From CAUJIW01 sp963205175 (lineage in GTDB: Bacteria > Pseudomonadota > Alphaproteobacteria > Sphingomonadales > Sphingomonadaceae), in the NCBI GenBank assembly GCA_041060555.1, contig JBEUDS010000008.1: a stretch of 64,000 nt of DNA. The stretch is one strand, 5' to 3'. The notes beneath the pieces are model-generated. The model saw only the letters and a list, made by a program, of their open reading frames with translations. It was not told the DNA's origin and did not search any database. How positions within the stretch are numbered: position 1 is the stretch's first letter; every line of letters begins with the position of its first letter. Positions 17,453 to 24,408 of the stretch are shown piece after piece. Both the position numbers and the translations under genes were made by a program.

Positions 17453-19102
17453 TTACTTGATCTTCGGCAGGGTTTCGAACTGGTGGAACGGCGGCGGCGA
17501 GGACAGCGTCCACTCCAGCGTGTTGGCGCCTTCACCCCACGGATTGTCACCCGCCTTCTTGCCCGCCAGCAACGTGTAGATGACGTTCACGAAGAAGATG
17601 GCCACACCGATGATGGTGATGCGGTAGCCCCACGACGACACCATGTTCCAGTACTCGAAGGCGTCCGGATAGTCGGGGATACGACGCGGCATGCCGTTGA
17701 GGCCGAGGAAGTGCTGCGGGAAGAAGATGAGGTTCACGCCAATGAACATCACCCAGAAGTGCAGCTTGCCCAGGAACTCGTTGTACTGACGGCCGGACAT
17801 CTTGCCGATCCAGTAATACCAGCCGGCGAAGATGGCGAACACCGCACCCAGGCTGAGCACGTAGTGGAAGTGCGCGACCACGTAGTAGGTGTCGTGCAGC
17901 GCCACGTCGACGCCGGCATTGGACAGCACCACGCCCGTCACACCGCCGACGGTGAACAGGAAGATGAAGCCGATCGCCCACAGCATCGGGGTGTTGAAGG
18001 TGATGGAGCCGCCCCACATGGTGGCGATCCACGAGAAGATCTTCACGCCGGTCGGCACCGCGATGATCATGGTCGCGGCGGTGAAGTAGGCCTTGGTGTC
18101 GACGTCGAGGCCGGCGGTGTACATGTGGTGGGCCCACACGACGAAGCCGACAAAGCCGATGGCGACCATCGCGTAGGCCATGCCGAGATAGCCGAACACC
18201 GGCTTCTTCGAGAAGGTCGAGACGATGTGGCTGATGATGCCGAAGGCCGGCAGGATCATGATGTACACTTCGGGGTGGCCGAAGAACCAGAACAGATGCT
18301 GGTAGAGAATCGGGTCGCCGCCACCAGCCGGATCGAAGAACGTGGTACCGAAGTTGCGATCGGTCAGCAGCATGGTGATGGCACCGGCAAGCACCGGCAA
18401 CGACAGCAGCAGCAGGAACGCGGTCACCAGCACCGACCACACGAACAGCGGCATCTTGTGCAGGGTCATACCCGGCGCACGCATGTTGAGAATGGTGGTG
18501 ATGAAGTTGATGGCGCCGAGAATCGACGAGGCGCCGGCAATGTGGAGGGCGAGAATGCCGTAGTCGGTGGCCGGTCCGGGATGGCCGGCGGTGGACAGCG
18601 GCGGATAGACGGTCCAGCCGCCGCCGAAGCCGAGCTGGCCGGCCGGACCCTCGACGAACATCGAGCAGACCAGCAGGATCAGCGCCGGCGGCATCAGCCA
18701 GAACGAGATGTTGTTCATGCGCGGGAAGGCCATGTCCGGCGCACCGACCATGATCGGCACGAACCAGTTGCCGAAGCCGCCAATGACGGCCGGCATGACC
18801 ATGAAGAACACCATGATCAGGCCGTGCGCCGAGATCAGCACGTTCCACAGGTGGTAGGACTGGTCGATGGCGGCCGCCGGGTCCGACGCACTGGAGAAGG
18901 CCGTCAGCACCTGCATGCCGGGCTGCATCAGCTCTTCACGCATCAGGCCCGACATGGCCCCACCGACGATGCCGGCGATGATCGAGAAGATCAGGTAAAG
19001 GGTGCCGATGTCCTTGTGGTTGGTGGACAACAGCCAGCGACGCCAGCCTGTCGGATGGTCGTGGGCGTGGTCGTCATGAGCGTGCGCGGACGCGTGGGCC
19101 AT
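17453..19102 (-). CDS. ctaD: Cytochrome c oxidase subunit I
   Basis: The 549-residue catalytic subunit has twelve helices. The CuB ligand region is FWFFGHPEVYIMILPAFG with the His-Tyr pair, followed by WAHHMYTAGLD and VAHFHYVLS for the remaining CuB and haem ligands. The N-terminus is His-rich (ASAHAHDDHAHDH). It sits 21 nt downstream of ctaC. Confidence 0.99.
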   Translation of the reverse strand: MAHASAHAHDDHAHDHPTGWRRWLLSTNHKDIGTLYLIFSIIAGIVGGAMSGLMREELMQPGMQVLTAFSSASDPAAAIDQSYHLWNVLISAHGLIMVFFMVMPAVIGGFGNWFVPIMVGAPDMAFPRMNNISFWLMPPALILLVCSMFVEGPAGQLGFGGGWTVYPPLSTAGHPGPATDYGILALHIAGASSILGAINFITTILNMRAPGMTLHKMPLFVWSVLVTAFLLLLSLPVLAGAITMLLTDRNFGTTFFDPAGGGDPILYQHLFWFFGHPEVYIMILPAFGIISHIVSTFSKKPVFGYLGMAYAMVAIGFVGFVVWAHHMYTAGLDVDTKAYFTAATMIIAVPTGVKIFSWIATMWGGSITFNTPMLWAIGFIFLFTVGGVTGVVLSNAGVDVALHDTYYVVAHFHYVLSLGAVFAIFAGWYYWIGKMSGRQYNEFLGKLHFWVMFIGVNLIFFPQHFLGLNGMPRRIPDYPDAFEYWNMVSSWGYRITIIGVAIFFVNVIYTLLAGKKAGDNPWGEGANTLEWTLSSPPPFHQFETLPKIK

Positions 19103-19123
19103 GGTGAACTCCCTGTCTCGAAC

Positions 19124-19981
19124 TTACTGCCGCACGATGACGTCGCCCGCGACGTCGGCTTGCGCATACTGGTTGGCGGGCGGCACGGCGGCGAACTTGG
19201 TCTTCGCCTCCGCCACCCAGGCGTCGAACTTGGCCGGCTCCATCGCCTCGATCATGATCGGCATGAAGCCGTGGCGGATGCCGCACAGCTCGGAGCACTG
19301 GCCATAATAGATGCCCGGCTTTTCGACGTTGAACCACGATTCGTTCACCCGGCCCGGCACCGCGTCCATCTTGAGGAAGAACGCGGGGATGGCGAAGGAG
19401 TGCAGCACGTCGGCCGAAGTGATGAGCAGCTTCACGGTCTTGCCGGTGGGCACGACAATGCGATTGTCGACACCCAGCAGACGCGGCAGCTGCTCCTTGG
19501 CGGCCTCCTCGTCGGTCAGCATGATGGAATCGAAGGCAATGCCGTCCTGGTCGGGATACTCATAGGACCAGTACCACTGATGCCCGGTCACCTTGATGGT
19601 GAGGTCGGTCTTGGGCGGGCTGTACTCGGCATAGAGCAGGCGGAACGACGGCACCGCGATCGCCACCAGGATCAGCACCGGGGCCACGGTCCAGACCACC
19701 TCCAGCAGGGTGTTGTGCGAAGTCTTGGACGGCTCCGGGTTGGCACCGGCGCGGAAGCGCACCACGATGTAAACCAGCAGCGCCAGCACGAAGAGGGTGA
19801 TGGCGACGATGATCGGCGTCAGCCAGTCATGGTACATCCAGTAGCCGAACCGCGCGAGTTCGGTGGCGGGCTCCTGCATGCCCAGGGCCTCGGGTGTCGG
19901 CTGGCCGGCGGACGCGGCGCCCGACGCGAAAACAGCCGCGCCTGCGACCAAAGTCGATAGCAGTGATTTGATCTTCCTCAT
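19124..19981 (-). CDS. ctaC: Cytochrome c oxidase subunit II
   Basis: This 285-residue subunit has a signal peptide (MRKIKSLLSTLVAGAAVFASGAASA), two membrane helices and a periplasmic cupredoxin domain. The CuA site is complete: GQCSELCGIRHGFMPIM supplies two Cys, His and Met, with the other His in DVLHSFAIP. The aromatic stretch HQWYWSYEYPD is the electron-entry region. The start at 19981 follows GGGGAAA at good spacing. It is the first gene of the oxidase operon. Confidence 0.98.
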   Translation of the reverse strand: MRKIKSLLSTLVAGAAVFASGAASAGQPTPEALGMQEPATELARFGYWMYHDWLTPIIVAITLFVLALLVYIVVRFRAGANPEPSKTSHNTLLEVVWTVAPVLILVAIAVPSFRLLYAEYSPPKTDLTIKVTGHQWYWSYEYPDQDGIAFDSIMLTDEEAAKEQLPRLLGVDNRIVVPTGKTVKLLITSADVLHSFAIPAFFLKMDAVPGRVNESWFNVEKPGIYYGQCSELCGIRHGFMPIMIEAMEPAKFDAWVAEAKTKFAAVPPANQYAQADVAGDVIVRQ

Positions 19982-20030
19982 GGTTTCCCCGCTATTTCCA
20001 GCCGACAATGCTGCGGCCCCATTCGGCCGC

Positions 20031-20059
20031 GTTATAAGCGCGCACCTCAAGCTCGACAA
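20031..20059 (-). promoter_or_regulatory. Promoter of the cytochrome oxidase operon
   Basis: On the minus strand TTGTCG (-35) and TATAAC (-10) are 17 nt apart, about 50 nt upstream of the ctaC start. This is the best housekeeping-type promoter in the gap. Confidence 0.55.
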
Positions 20060-20103
20060 GCGGCCACTGTGCCGCAGCCGGGCGTTTTTATGCAGTCGCG
20101 CTA

Positions 20104-20916
20104 CTATTCAAGCAAGTCCTTGAAGTCTGCTGTCTTTTTTGCCAACGCAGCTGTTACGGCGACATTCAGATCGTCACCGATGAGCATGCCGGCGTTCCAT
20201 GTGGCCACATAGTCGAGCCCATCCTCGATCGAGTGACCGCGGCCATAGTCGAGCACGCGCTTGATTCCGGTGATCGCCACCGGCGACTTGCCGGCGATCT
20301 CGCGCGCCAGTGCGAAGGCCTGCTCCAGCGCCGCCTCGGGCGTGTCGGCGACCCGGTTGAGGAACCCCCATTGGCGGGCTTCCTCGGCGGTGAACCGCCG
20401 GCCGGTATAGGCGAGTTCACGCACCAGCCCCTGCGGCAGCAGATAGGGCAGACGCTGCAGCGTGCCGACATCGGCGACGATGCCGACGTTGATCTCCTGG
20501 ACGGTGAAATAGCAGTCGGCGGTGCCGACCCGCATGTCGCAGGCCGTGACGAGATCGACGCCGCCGCCGATGCAGCCACCCTGCACGACGGCGATCACCG
20601 GCACCCGGCAGCGGTCGACCACCGACATGGTCTCCTGCATCCGGAGAATCTTGCGGCGCAGCTTCTCCCGCGCCCGCGCCGGATCGTCGGAGGCCGGCCG
20701 CAGCGACGTGGAGGCCATGGCGAGATCGAGACCGGCGGTGAAATGCCGGCCGGTGGAGGACAGCACCACCGCCCGGACATCGGGACGGGCGTCAATGGCC
20801 TCGAACACCTCGATCATCTCGGTCCAGAACGCCGCGACCATGGTGTTGAGCTGTTCGCCACGGATCATCCGCACATGGGCGATGCCGTCGGCGATAGCGA
20901 GATCCAGCGTTTCCAT
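20104..20916 (-). CDS. Crotonase-family enoyl-CoA hydratase/isomerase, dienoyl-CoA-isomerase-like
   Basis: The 270-residue crotonase fold includes the oxyanion-hole segments RHFTAGLDLAM and VVQGGCIGGGVDLVTACD. The stretch EINVGIVADVGTLQRLP resembles delta3,5-delta2,4-dienoyl-CoA isomerases, with both acidic residues in place, more than typical hydratases. The probable role is beta-oxidation of unsaturated fatty acids. The start has a strong GGGAGG ribosome site. It diverges from the [2Fe-2S] gene. Confidence 0.88.
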   Translation of the reverse strand: METLDLAIADGIAHVRMIRGEQLNTMVAAFWTEMIEVFEAIDARPDVRAVVLSSTGRHFTAGLDLAMASTSLRPASDDPARAREKLRRKILRMQETMSVVDRCRVPVIAVVQGGCIGGGVDLVTACDMRVGTADCYFTVQEINVGIVADVGTLQRLPYLLPQGLVRELAYTGRRFTAEEARQWGFLNRVADTPEAALEQAFALAREIAGKSPVAITGIKRVLDYGRGHSIEDGLDYVATWNAGMLIGDDLNVAVTAALAKKTADFKDLLE

Positions 20917-20998
20917 TCCATCCTCCCGTTAGTGTCGGTCCGTCGGTTGTCTTGTCCGTCCGGAACGTGTTTATGGTCCTTATCGCAACGAGGTATCC

Positions 20999-21535
20999 AT
21001 GACCAAGATTGTCGTGACCAAGATTGTCCTCAACGGTCAGCCGGTGGCGTTCGACGTGCCGCCGGACATGCCGCTGCTGTGGGTGCTGCGCGACATCGCC
21101 AACCTGACCGGCACCAAGTTCGGCTGTGGCGCCGGCCTGTGCGGCGCCTGCACGGTGCATGTCGATGGCGAAGCGGTCCGGGCCTGCCAGGTGCCGATCG
21201 GCGACATCAATGATGCCACGGTCGTCACCATCGAGGGCCTGTCGCCCGACCGTGATCACCCGGTGCAACAGGCCTGGCTGGAACTGCAGGTGCCGCAGTG
21301 CGGTTACTGCCAGCCCGGCATGATCATGGCCGCCACCGCGTTGCTGCACGCCAGGCCGGAGCCCACCGACGCCGACATCGCCGAGACCATGACCAATCTG
21401 TGCCGCTGTGGCACCTACCCCAGGGTCCGCCAGGCGATCCTGCGGGCAGCGCAGCTGGCGCGCCAGTCGGCGCTCAAGGCGCTCAGCGAGATCGAGGCCG
21501 AACAGGCCCAGCCGGCGACGCCCGCCGAACCCTGA
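20999..21535 (+). CDS. [2Fe-2S] small subunit of a xanthine-dehydrogenase-family molybdoenzyme (orphan)
   Basis: In this 178-residue protein the plant-type ferredoxin cluster is CGAGLCGACTVHVDG with a fourth Cys in RACQVP, and a second helical cluster is QCGYCQPGMI ... NLCRCGTYPRVR. This is the small subunit layout of isoquinoline/aldehyde/CO dehydrogenases. No molybdopterin large subunit or FAD subunit lies beside it: a crotonase precedes it and a flavin oxidoreductase on the other strand follows. The partner must be encoded elsewhere, or the gene is a relic. Confidence 0.92.
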   Translation: MTKIVVTKIVLNGQPVAFDVPPDMPLLWVLRDIANLTGTKFGCGAGLCGACTVHVDGEAVRACQVPIGDINDATVVTIEGLSPDRDHPVQQAWLELQVPQCGYCQPGMIMAATALLHARPEPTDADIAETMTNLCRCGTYPRVRQAILRAAQLARQSALKALSEIEAEQAQPATPAEP

Positions 21536-21549
21536 GGCGCGCCGCCGCG

Positions 21550-22515
21550 TCAGCGCACGAATCGCGGCAGGTCGCCGATGACCGCCCGGGCTTGCGCCAC
21601 CGTGCGCTCGACGATTTCCCGGCACGACAGGATGTCGCTGATCGCGCCGCCGCCCTGGCCGGCAGGCAGGCACTGGTGGTCAGCGTCCACCCCCTCGACA
21701 ATCCCGGCGATCGGCCCCAGACGGTTGAGCTGGACCGACTCCATGACCTGGAGCGGGAATTTCTTGATTTCGGCATCACGCCCCTCCCATTGGCGGGTCG
21801 TGTCGTTGACCAGCGCCCGCAGGGTCTTGCCGGTAAATACCCGGCTGATGGTGGTATCCTCGTCGCGCATGGCAACGATGCGTTCCTTGTAGACCTGGGC
21901 CGCGTGCGCCTCGTGCGAGGCGATGAAGCGGGTGCCCATCCATACCCCCTGGCAGCCCATCGCCAGCGCCGCCACCAGGCCGCGACCGTCGACGACGCCA
22001 CCGGCGGCAATGACGGGAATCGACACCGCGTCCACCGTCTGCGGCCACAGGGCGATGGAGGCGACCTTGCCGGTGTGGCCGCCACCCTCGGTGCCCTGCA
22101 TGATCACCGCGTCGCAACCGGCCTCCGCCGCCTTCACGGCATGACCCACCGTGCCGCACATGCTCATCACCAGCACGTTGGCGGCCTTGAGCTTCTCGAT
22201 GATGGCGGTGGGCACCCCCAGTCCGGCGATGAACGCCCGGGCGCCGCCGGCGATGATGACATCCACCGAGGCGGTCAGGCTCTCCGGCTGGGCCGCCAGC
22301 AGGTCGACGCCGAACGGCCTGTCGGTGAGCGTCCGCACCTCGGCCATCTGGCGCTCGATCTCGGCGGGCGGCAGGCCCGCCATGCCCAGCGTGCCGAAAC
22401 CGCCGGCCTCGCTGACCGCCGCGCAGACCCCGGCATAGGACACGCCGCCCATACCGGCCAGCAGTACCGGATGCTCGATACCCAGCAGATCGCAGATTGG
22501 CGTGTGCAGTCCCAT
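21550..22515 (-). CDS. NAD(P)H-dependent flavin oxidoreductase / nitronate-monooxygenase family
   Basis: This 321-residue TIM-barrel FMN protein shows LLAGMGGVSYAGVCAAVSEAGGFGTLGM at the N-terminus. Later come CDAVIMQGTEGGGHTG, IPVIAAGGVVDGRGLVAALAMGCQGVWMGTRF and the terminal GQGGGAI. The family includes nitronate monooxygenases and enoyl-reductase-like enzymes; the substrate is not predictable. The ATG at 22515 matches the family N-terminus. An inverted repeat lies just upstream. Confidence 0.88.
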   Translation of the reverse strand: MGLHTPICDLLGIEHPVLLAGMGGVSYAGVCAAVSEAGGFGTLGMAGLPPAEIERQMAEVRTLTDRPFGVDLLAAQPESLTASVDVIIAGGARAFIAGLGVPTAIIEKLKAANVLVMSMCGTVGHAVKAAEAGCDAVIMQGTEGGGHTGKVASIALWPQTVDAVSIPVIAAGGVVDGRGLVAALAMGCQGVWMGTRFIASHEAHAAQVYKERIVAMRDEDTTISRVFTGKTLRALVNDTTRQWEGRDAEIKKFPLQVMESVQLNRLGPIAGIVEGVDADHQCLPAGQGGGAISDILSCREIVERTVAQARAVIGDLPRFVR

Positions 22516-22529
22516 GTCATCCCCCGTTT

Positions 22530-22548
22530 TGCGTATTTGATCTACGCA
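22530..22548. promoter_or_regulatory. Inverted repeat upstream of the flavin oxidoreductase gene
   Basis: TGCGTA-N7-TACGCA lies 14-33 nt upstream of the ATG at 22515. Its size and position suit a dimeric repressor operator. No regulator gene is adjacent. Confidence 0.4.
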
Positions 22549-22677
22549 TAAATCGGCGGCGCCGAAGATCAAGCCGGCCGTCGGGGGGGGGCAGACGTTG
22601 CTTGCGCGCAACAACGACATTTGCTCAAAGTCGGGCGGCTGGATGGACGTCGCTGGCGTCGCACGCAACGGGTCGGA

Positions 22678-23466
22678 ATGGTGACGAACCGGGAACAGCA
22701 GCAGAATCAGGAAACGGCATCCGCGCCGGCCCCCAGCCGGCAGGCCGTCGTGACAACGCTGTCGCTGGGCCTGGCCGTGGCGACATTGACCGGCTGCGGG
22801 CTGCTGACCTATCGCTTCGCCGGGAGCGTGCCCGCGCGTGACCTGTTTGCCGCCAGTGCCTGGATCGGCGGGCTGGCGTTGCTGCTGTGGCTGGCGGCCT
22901 TGCGGCGGGCCGACCGGCGCCGGCGTGCCATGCGCCCGAAGGCCGGCAGCGTCTCCCTGCTGTTCGTCGCCTCGATGATCTCGGTCGGCGGGCTCGTGCT
23001 GGCGTTCGCGCTTGGTCCAGCATCCCCGGCTTTCCGCCTGCACTGGCCGCTCCAGATCCTGCTGCTGGCGGTGACTCTGGCGGCCTTGCGCCGCGGCGTG
23101 ACCCGCGACGACATGGCGCCCGCCGCCACAACTCTCCGGCAGGGCGACATCCTGCTCGCCCGACTGGCGGCGCTGGCCGACAATGCCTCGCTGACCGGGC
23201 AGCCCCCGCTGTCCCCCGCGGCGCGCGTCCGGGCGGCACTTGGCTGGTGGGAGGAAGAACTGCGCGCCGTGCTCGACGGCGAGCCGTCACCGCGCCCCGA
23301 CGCCGCACTGAGTCGGCTGCTCAACAGCGCCGCCGATGATATCGCCACCATCGAGGCCGCGCTTGCCAGTCACGAGCCGACCACCGGCGCGATGGTCGAC
23401 ATCGAGCGGCGGGTGCTGGGCGCCACCCATCGGACCGGCCGACTGCGACGCCGGCGACGACACTGA
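22678..23466 (+). CDS. Membrane protein of unknown function, four predicted helices
   Basis: The 262-residue protein has hydrophobic segments at about residues 27-48, 58-76, 92-112 and 123-137, then a soluble C-terminal part of about 120 residues. That part is helical and ends in an Arg-rich tail (RTGRLRRRRRH). ATG 22678 was chosen over an upstream in-frame start because the added residues look non-coding. No known family was recognised. It is followed by the iron genes but has no obvious link to them. Confidence 0.65.
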   Translation: MVTNREQQQNQETASAPAPSRQAVVTTLSLGLAVATLTGCGLLTYRFAGSVPARDLFAASAWIGGLALLLWLAALRRADRRRRAMRPKAGSVSLLFVASMISVGGLVLAFALGPASPAFRLHWPLQILLLAVTLAALRRGVTRDDMAPAATTLRQGDILLARLAALADNASLTGQPPLSPAARVRAALGWWEEELRAVLDGEPSPRPDAALSRLLNSAADDIATIEAALASHEPTTGAMVDIERRVLGATHRTGRLRRRRRH

Positions 23467-23528
23467 GGCGACGACACTGACAGGGCATCGCCGGGGCCGC
23501 GCGATAGCGCCGGACACCGCCTGGCCAG

Positions 23529-23557
23529 TTGACACTCATTCTTAGTAACGCTATGAA
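23529..23557 (+). promoter_or_regulatory. bfd promoter
   Basis: A perfect TTGACA (-35) is followed after 17 nt by TATGAA (-10), placing the start near 23564, about 28 nt before bfd. The spacer CTCATTCTTAGTAACGC could hold an iron-regulator site (Fur or Irr), but it is not a clear match. Confidence 0.75.
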
Positions 23558-23591
23558 TTGCGCGATTGAGATTCAGTCGCGGGTGTCCTGT

Positions 23592-23789
23592 ATGTACGTC
23601 TGCCTTTGCAATGGATTGCGGGAAGCCGATGTCCGCACGGCGGCACGTCTCAGTGGCGAGACCCGCCCGGCCGCCGTTTACGCCCACCTCGGTTGCGCGT
23701 TCGAGTGCGGCTGCTGCGCCAGCTTCGCCCGCAACATCATCGAAGACAGCCACGCCGAAGGCTGCGAGACCGTCTGGGCCGCGGAGTAA
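23592..23789 (+). CDS. bfd: Bacterioferritin-associated ferredoxin
   Basis: This 65-residue [2Fe-2S] protein has C4 and C6 in MYVCLC and a C-terminal Cys group in CAFECGCC (C35, C39, C41, C42), the BFD-fold pattern. It binds bacterioferritin and donates electrons to release stored iron. ATG 23592 gives the normal family start. bfr lies 127 nt downstream behind its own promoter. Confidence 0.95.
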   Translation: MYVCLCNGLREADVRTAARLSGETRPAAVYAHLGCAFECGCCASFARNIIEDSHAEGCETVWAAE

Positions 23790-23833
23790 CCCCTGCCGCC
23801 GGACGCGGCGGTATCCAGGACAGTTCCATCACG

Positions 23834-23848
23834 TTGCGATGATCGCAA
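23834..23848. promoter_or_regulatory. Palindrome in the bfr upstream region
   Basis: TTGCGAT-G-ATCGCAA is a perfect 15-nt palindrome placed just upstream of the likely bfr -35 box. It could be an operator for an iron- or haem-responsive regulator. Confidence 0.45.
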
Positions 23849-23853
23849 TGTGC

Positions 23854-23883
23854 TTGGGAATCTTGCGCTTTTGATGCTATCCT
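23854..23883 (+). promoter_or_regulatory. Candidate bfr promoter
   Basis: TTGGGA and the extended -10 TGCTATCCT are about 18 nt apart, some 30-60 nt before the bfr start. The match is moderate. Confidence 0.4.
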
Positions 23884-23916
23884 CGGCTTCATCATAACCG
23901 TTGTCAGGAGGTGGCC

Positions 23917-24396
23917 GTGAAGGGCGATTCCGAGGTCATCAAGCACCTTAACAAGATTCTCAAAAACGAACTGACGGCCATCAATCAGTACTTCCTGCAC
24001 GCGCGAATGCTGGAGAACTGGGGCCTCGACCGGCTCGGCAAATATGAATACGGCGAATCCATCGACGAGATGAAGCACGCCGATGCGCTGACCAAGCGGA
24101 TCCTGTTCCTGGAGGGTGTGCCGGGCATGCAGTCGCTCAACCGGCTGCGCATCGGTGAAACGGTGACGGAACTGCTGGAATGCGACCTGGCGCTGGAAAT
24201 GGAGGCGATGCCCGACCTCAAGGCGGCGATCGCCCATTGCGAGGCGGTGCAGGACTACATCAGCCGCGAGCTGCTGGAAGACATCCTGGAGTCCGAGGAA
24301 GAACATGTCGATTTCATCGAGACCCAGCTGGCGCTGATCAAGGCCGTCGGCCTGGAAAATTACCTGCAATCGCAGATGAAGCCGCTTGAGGCCTGA
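23917..24396 (+). CDS. bfr: Bacterioferritin
   Basis: This 159-residue 24-mer iron-storage protein oxidises Fe(II) and stores ferric mineral. All ferroxidase ligands are present: E18, E51, H54, E94, E127 and H130. The haem ligand is M52 (DEMKHAD). The start was set at GTG 23917 because AGGAGG at 23906-23911 abuts the in-frame GTG 23911 and so cannot serve it. The resulting MKGDSEVIKHLNK also matches the family. It pairs with bfd upstream. Confidence 0.98.
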   Translation: MKGDSEVIKHLNKILKNELTAINQYFLHARMLENWGLDRLGKYEYGESIDEMKHADALTKRILFLEGVPGMQSLNRLRIGETVTELLECDLALEMEAMPDLKAAIAHCEAVQDYISRELLEDILESEEEHVDFIETQLALIKAVGLENYLQSQMKPLEA

Positions 24397-24408
24397 GGTG
24401 GCGCCGGA

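Noticed and set aside
16823..19960. A 1045-residue + strand open frame
   Set aside because: It is antisense to ctaB, ctaD and ctaC and has a His/Arg/Asp-biased composition with no domain.
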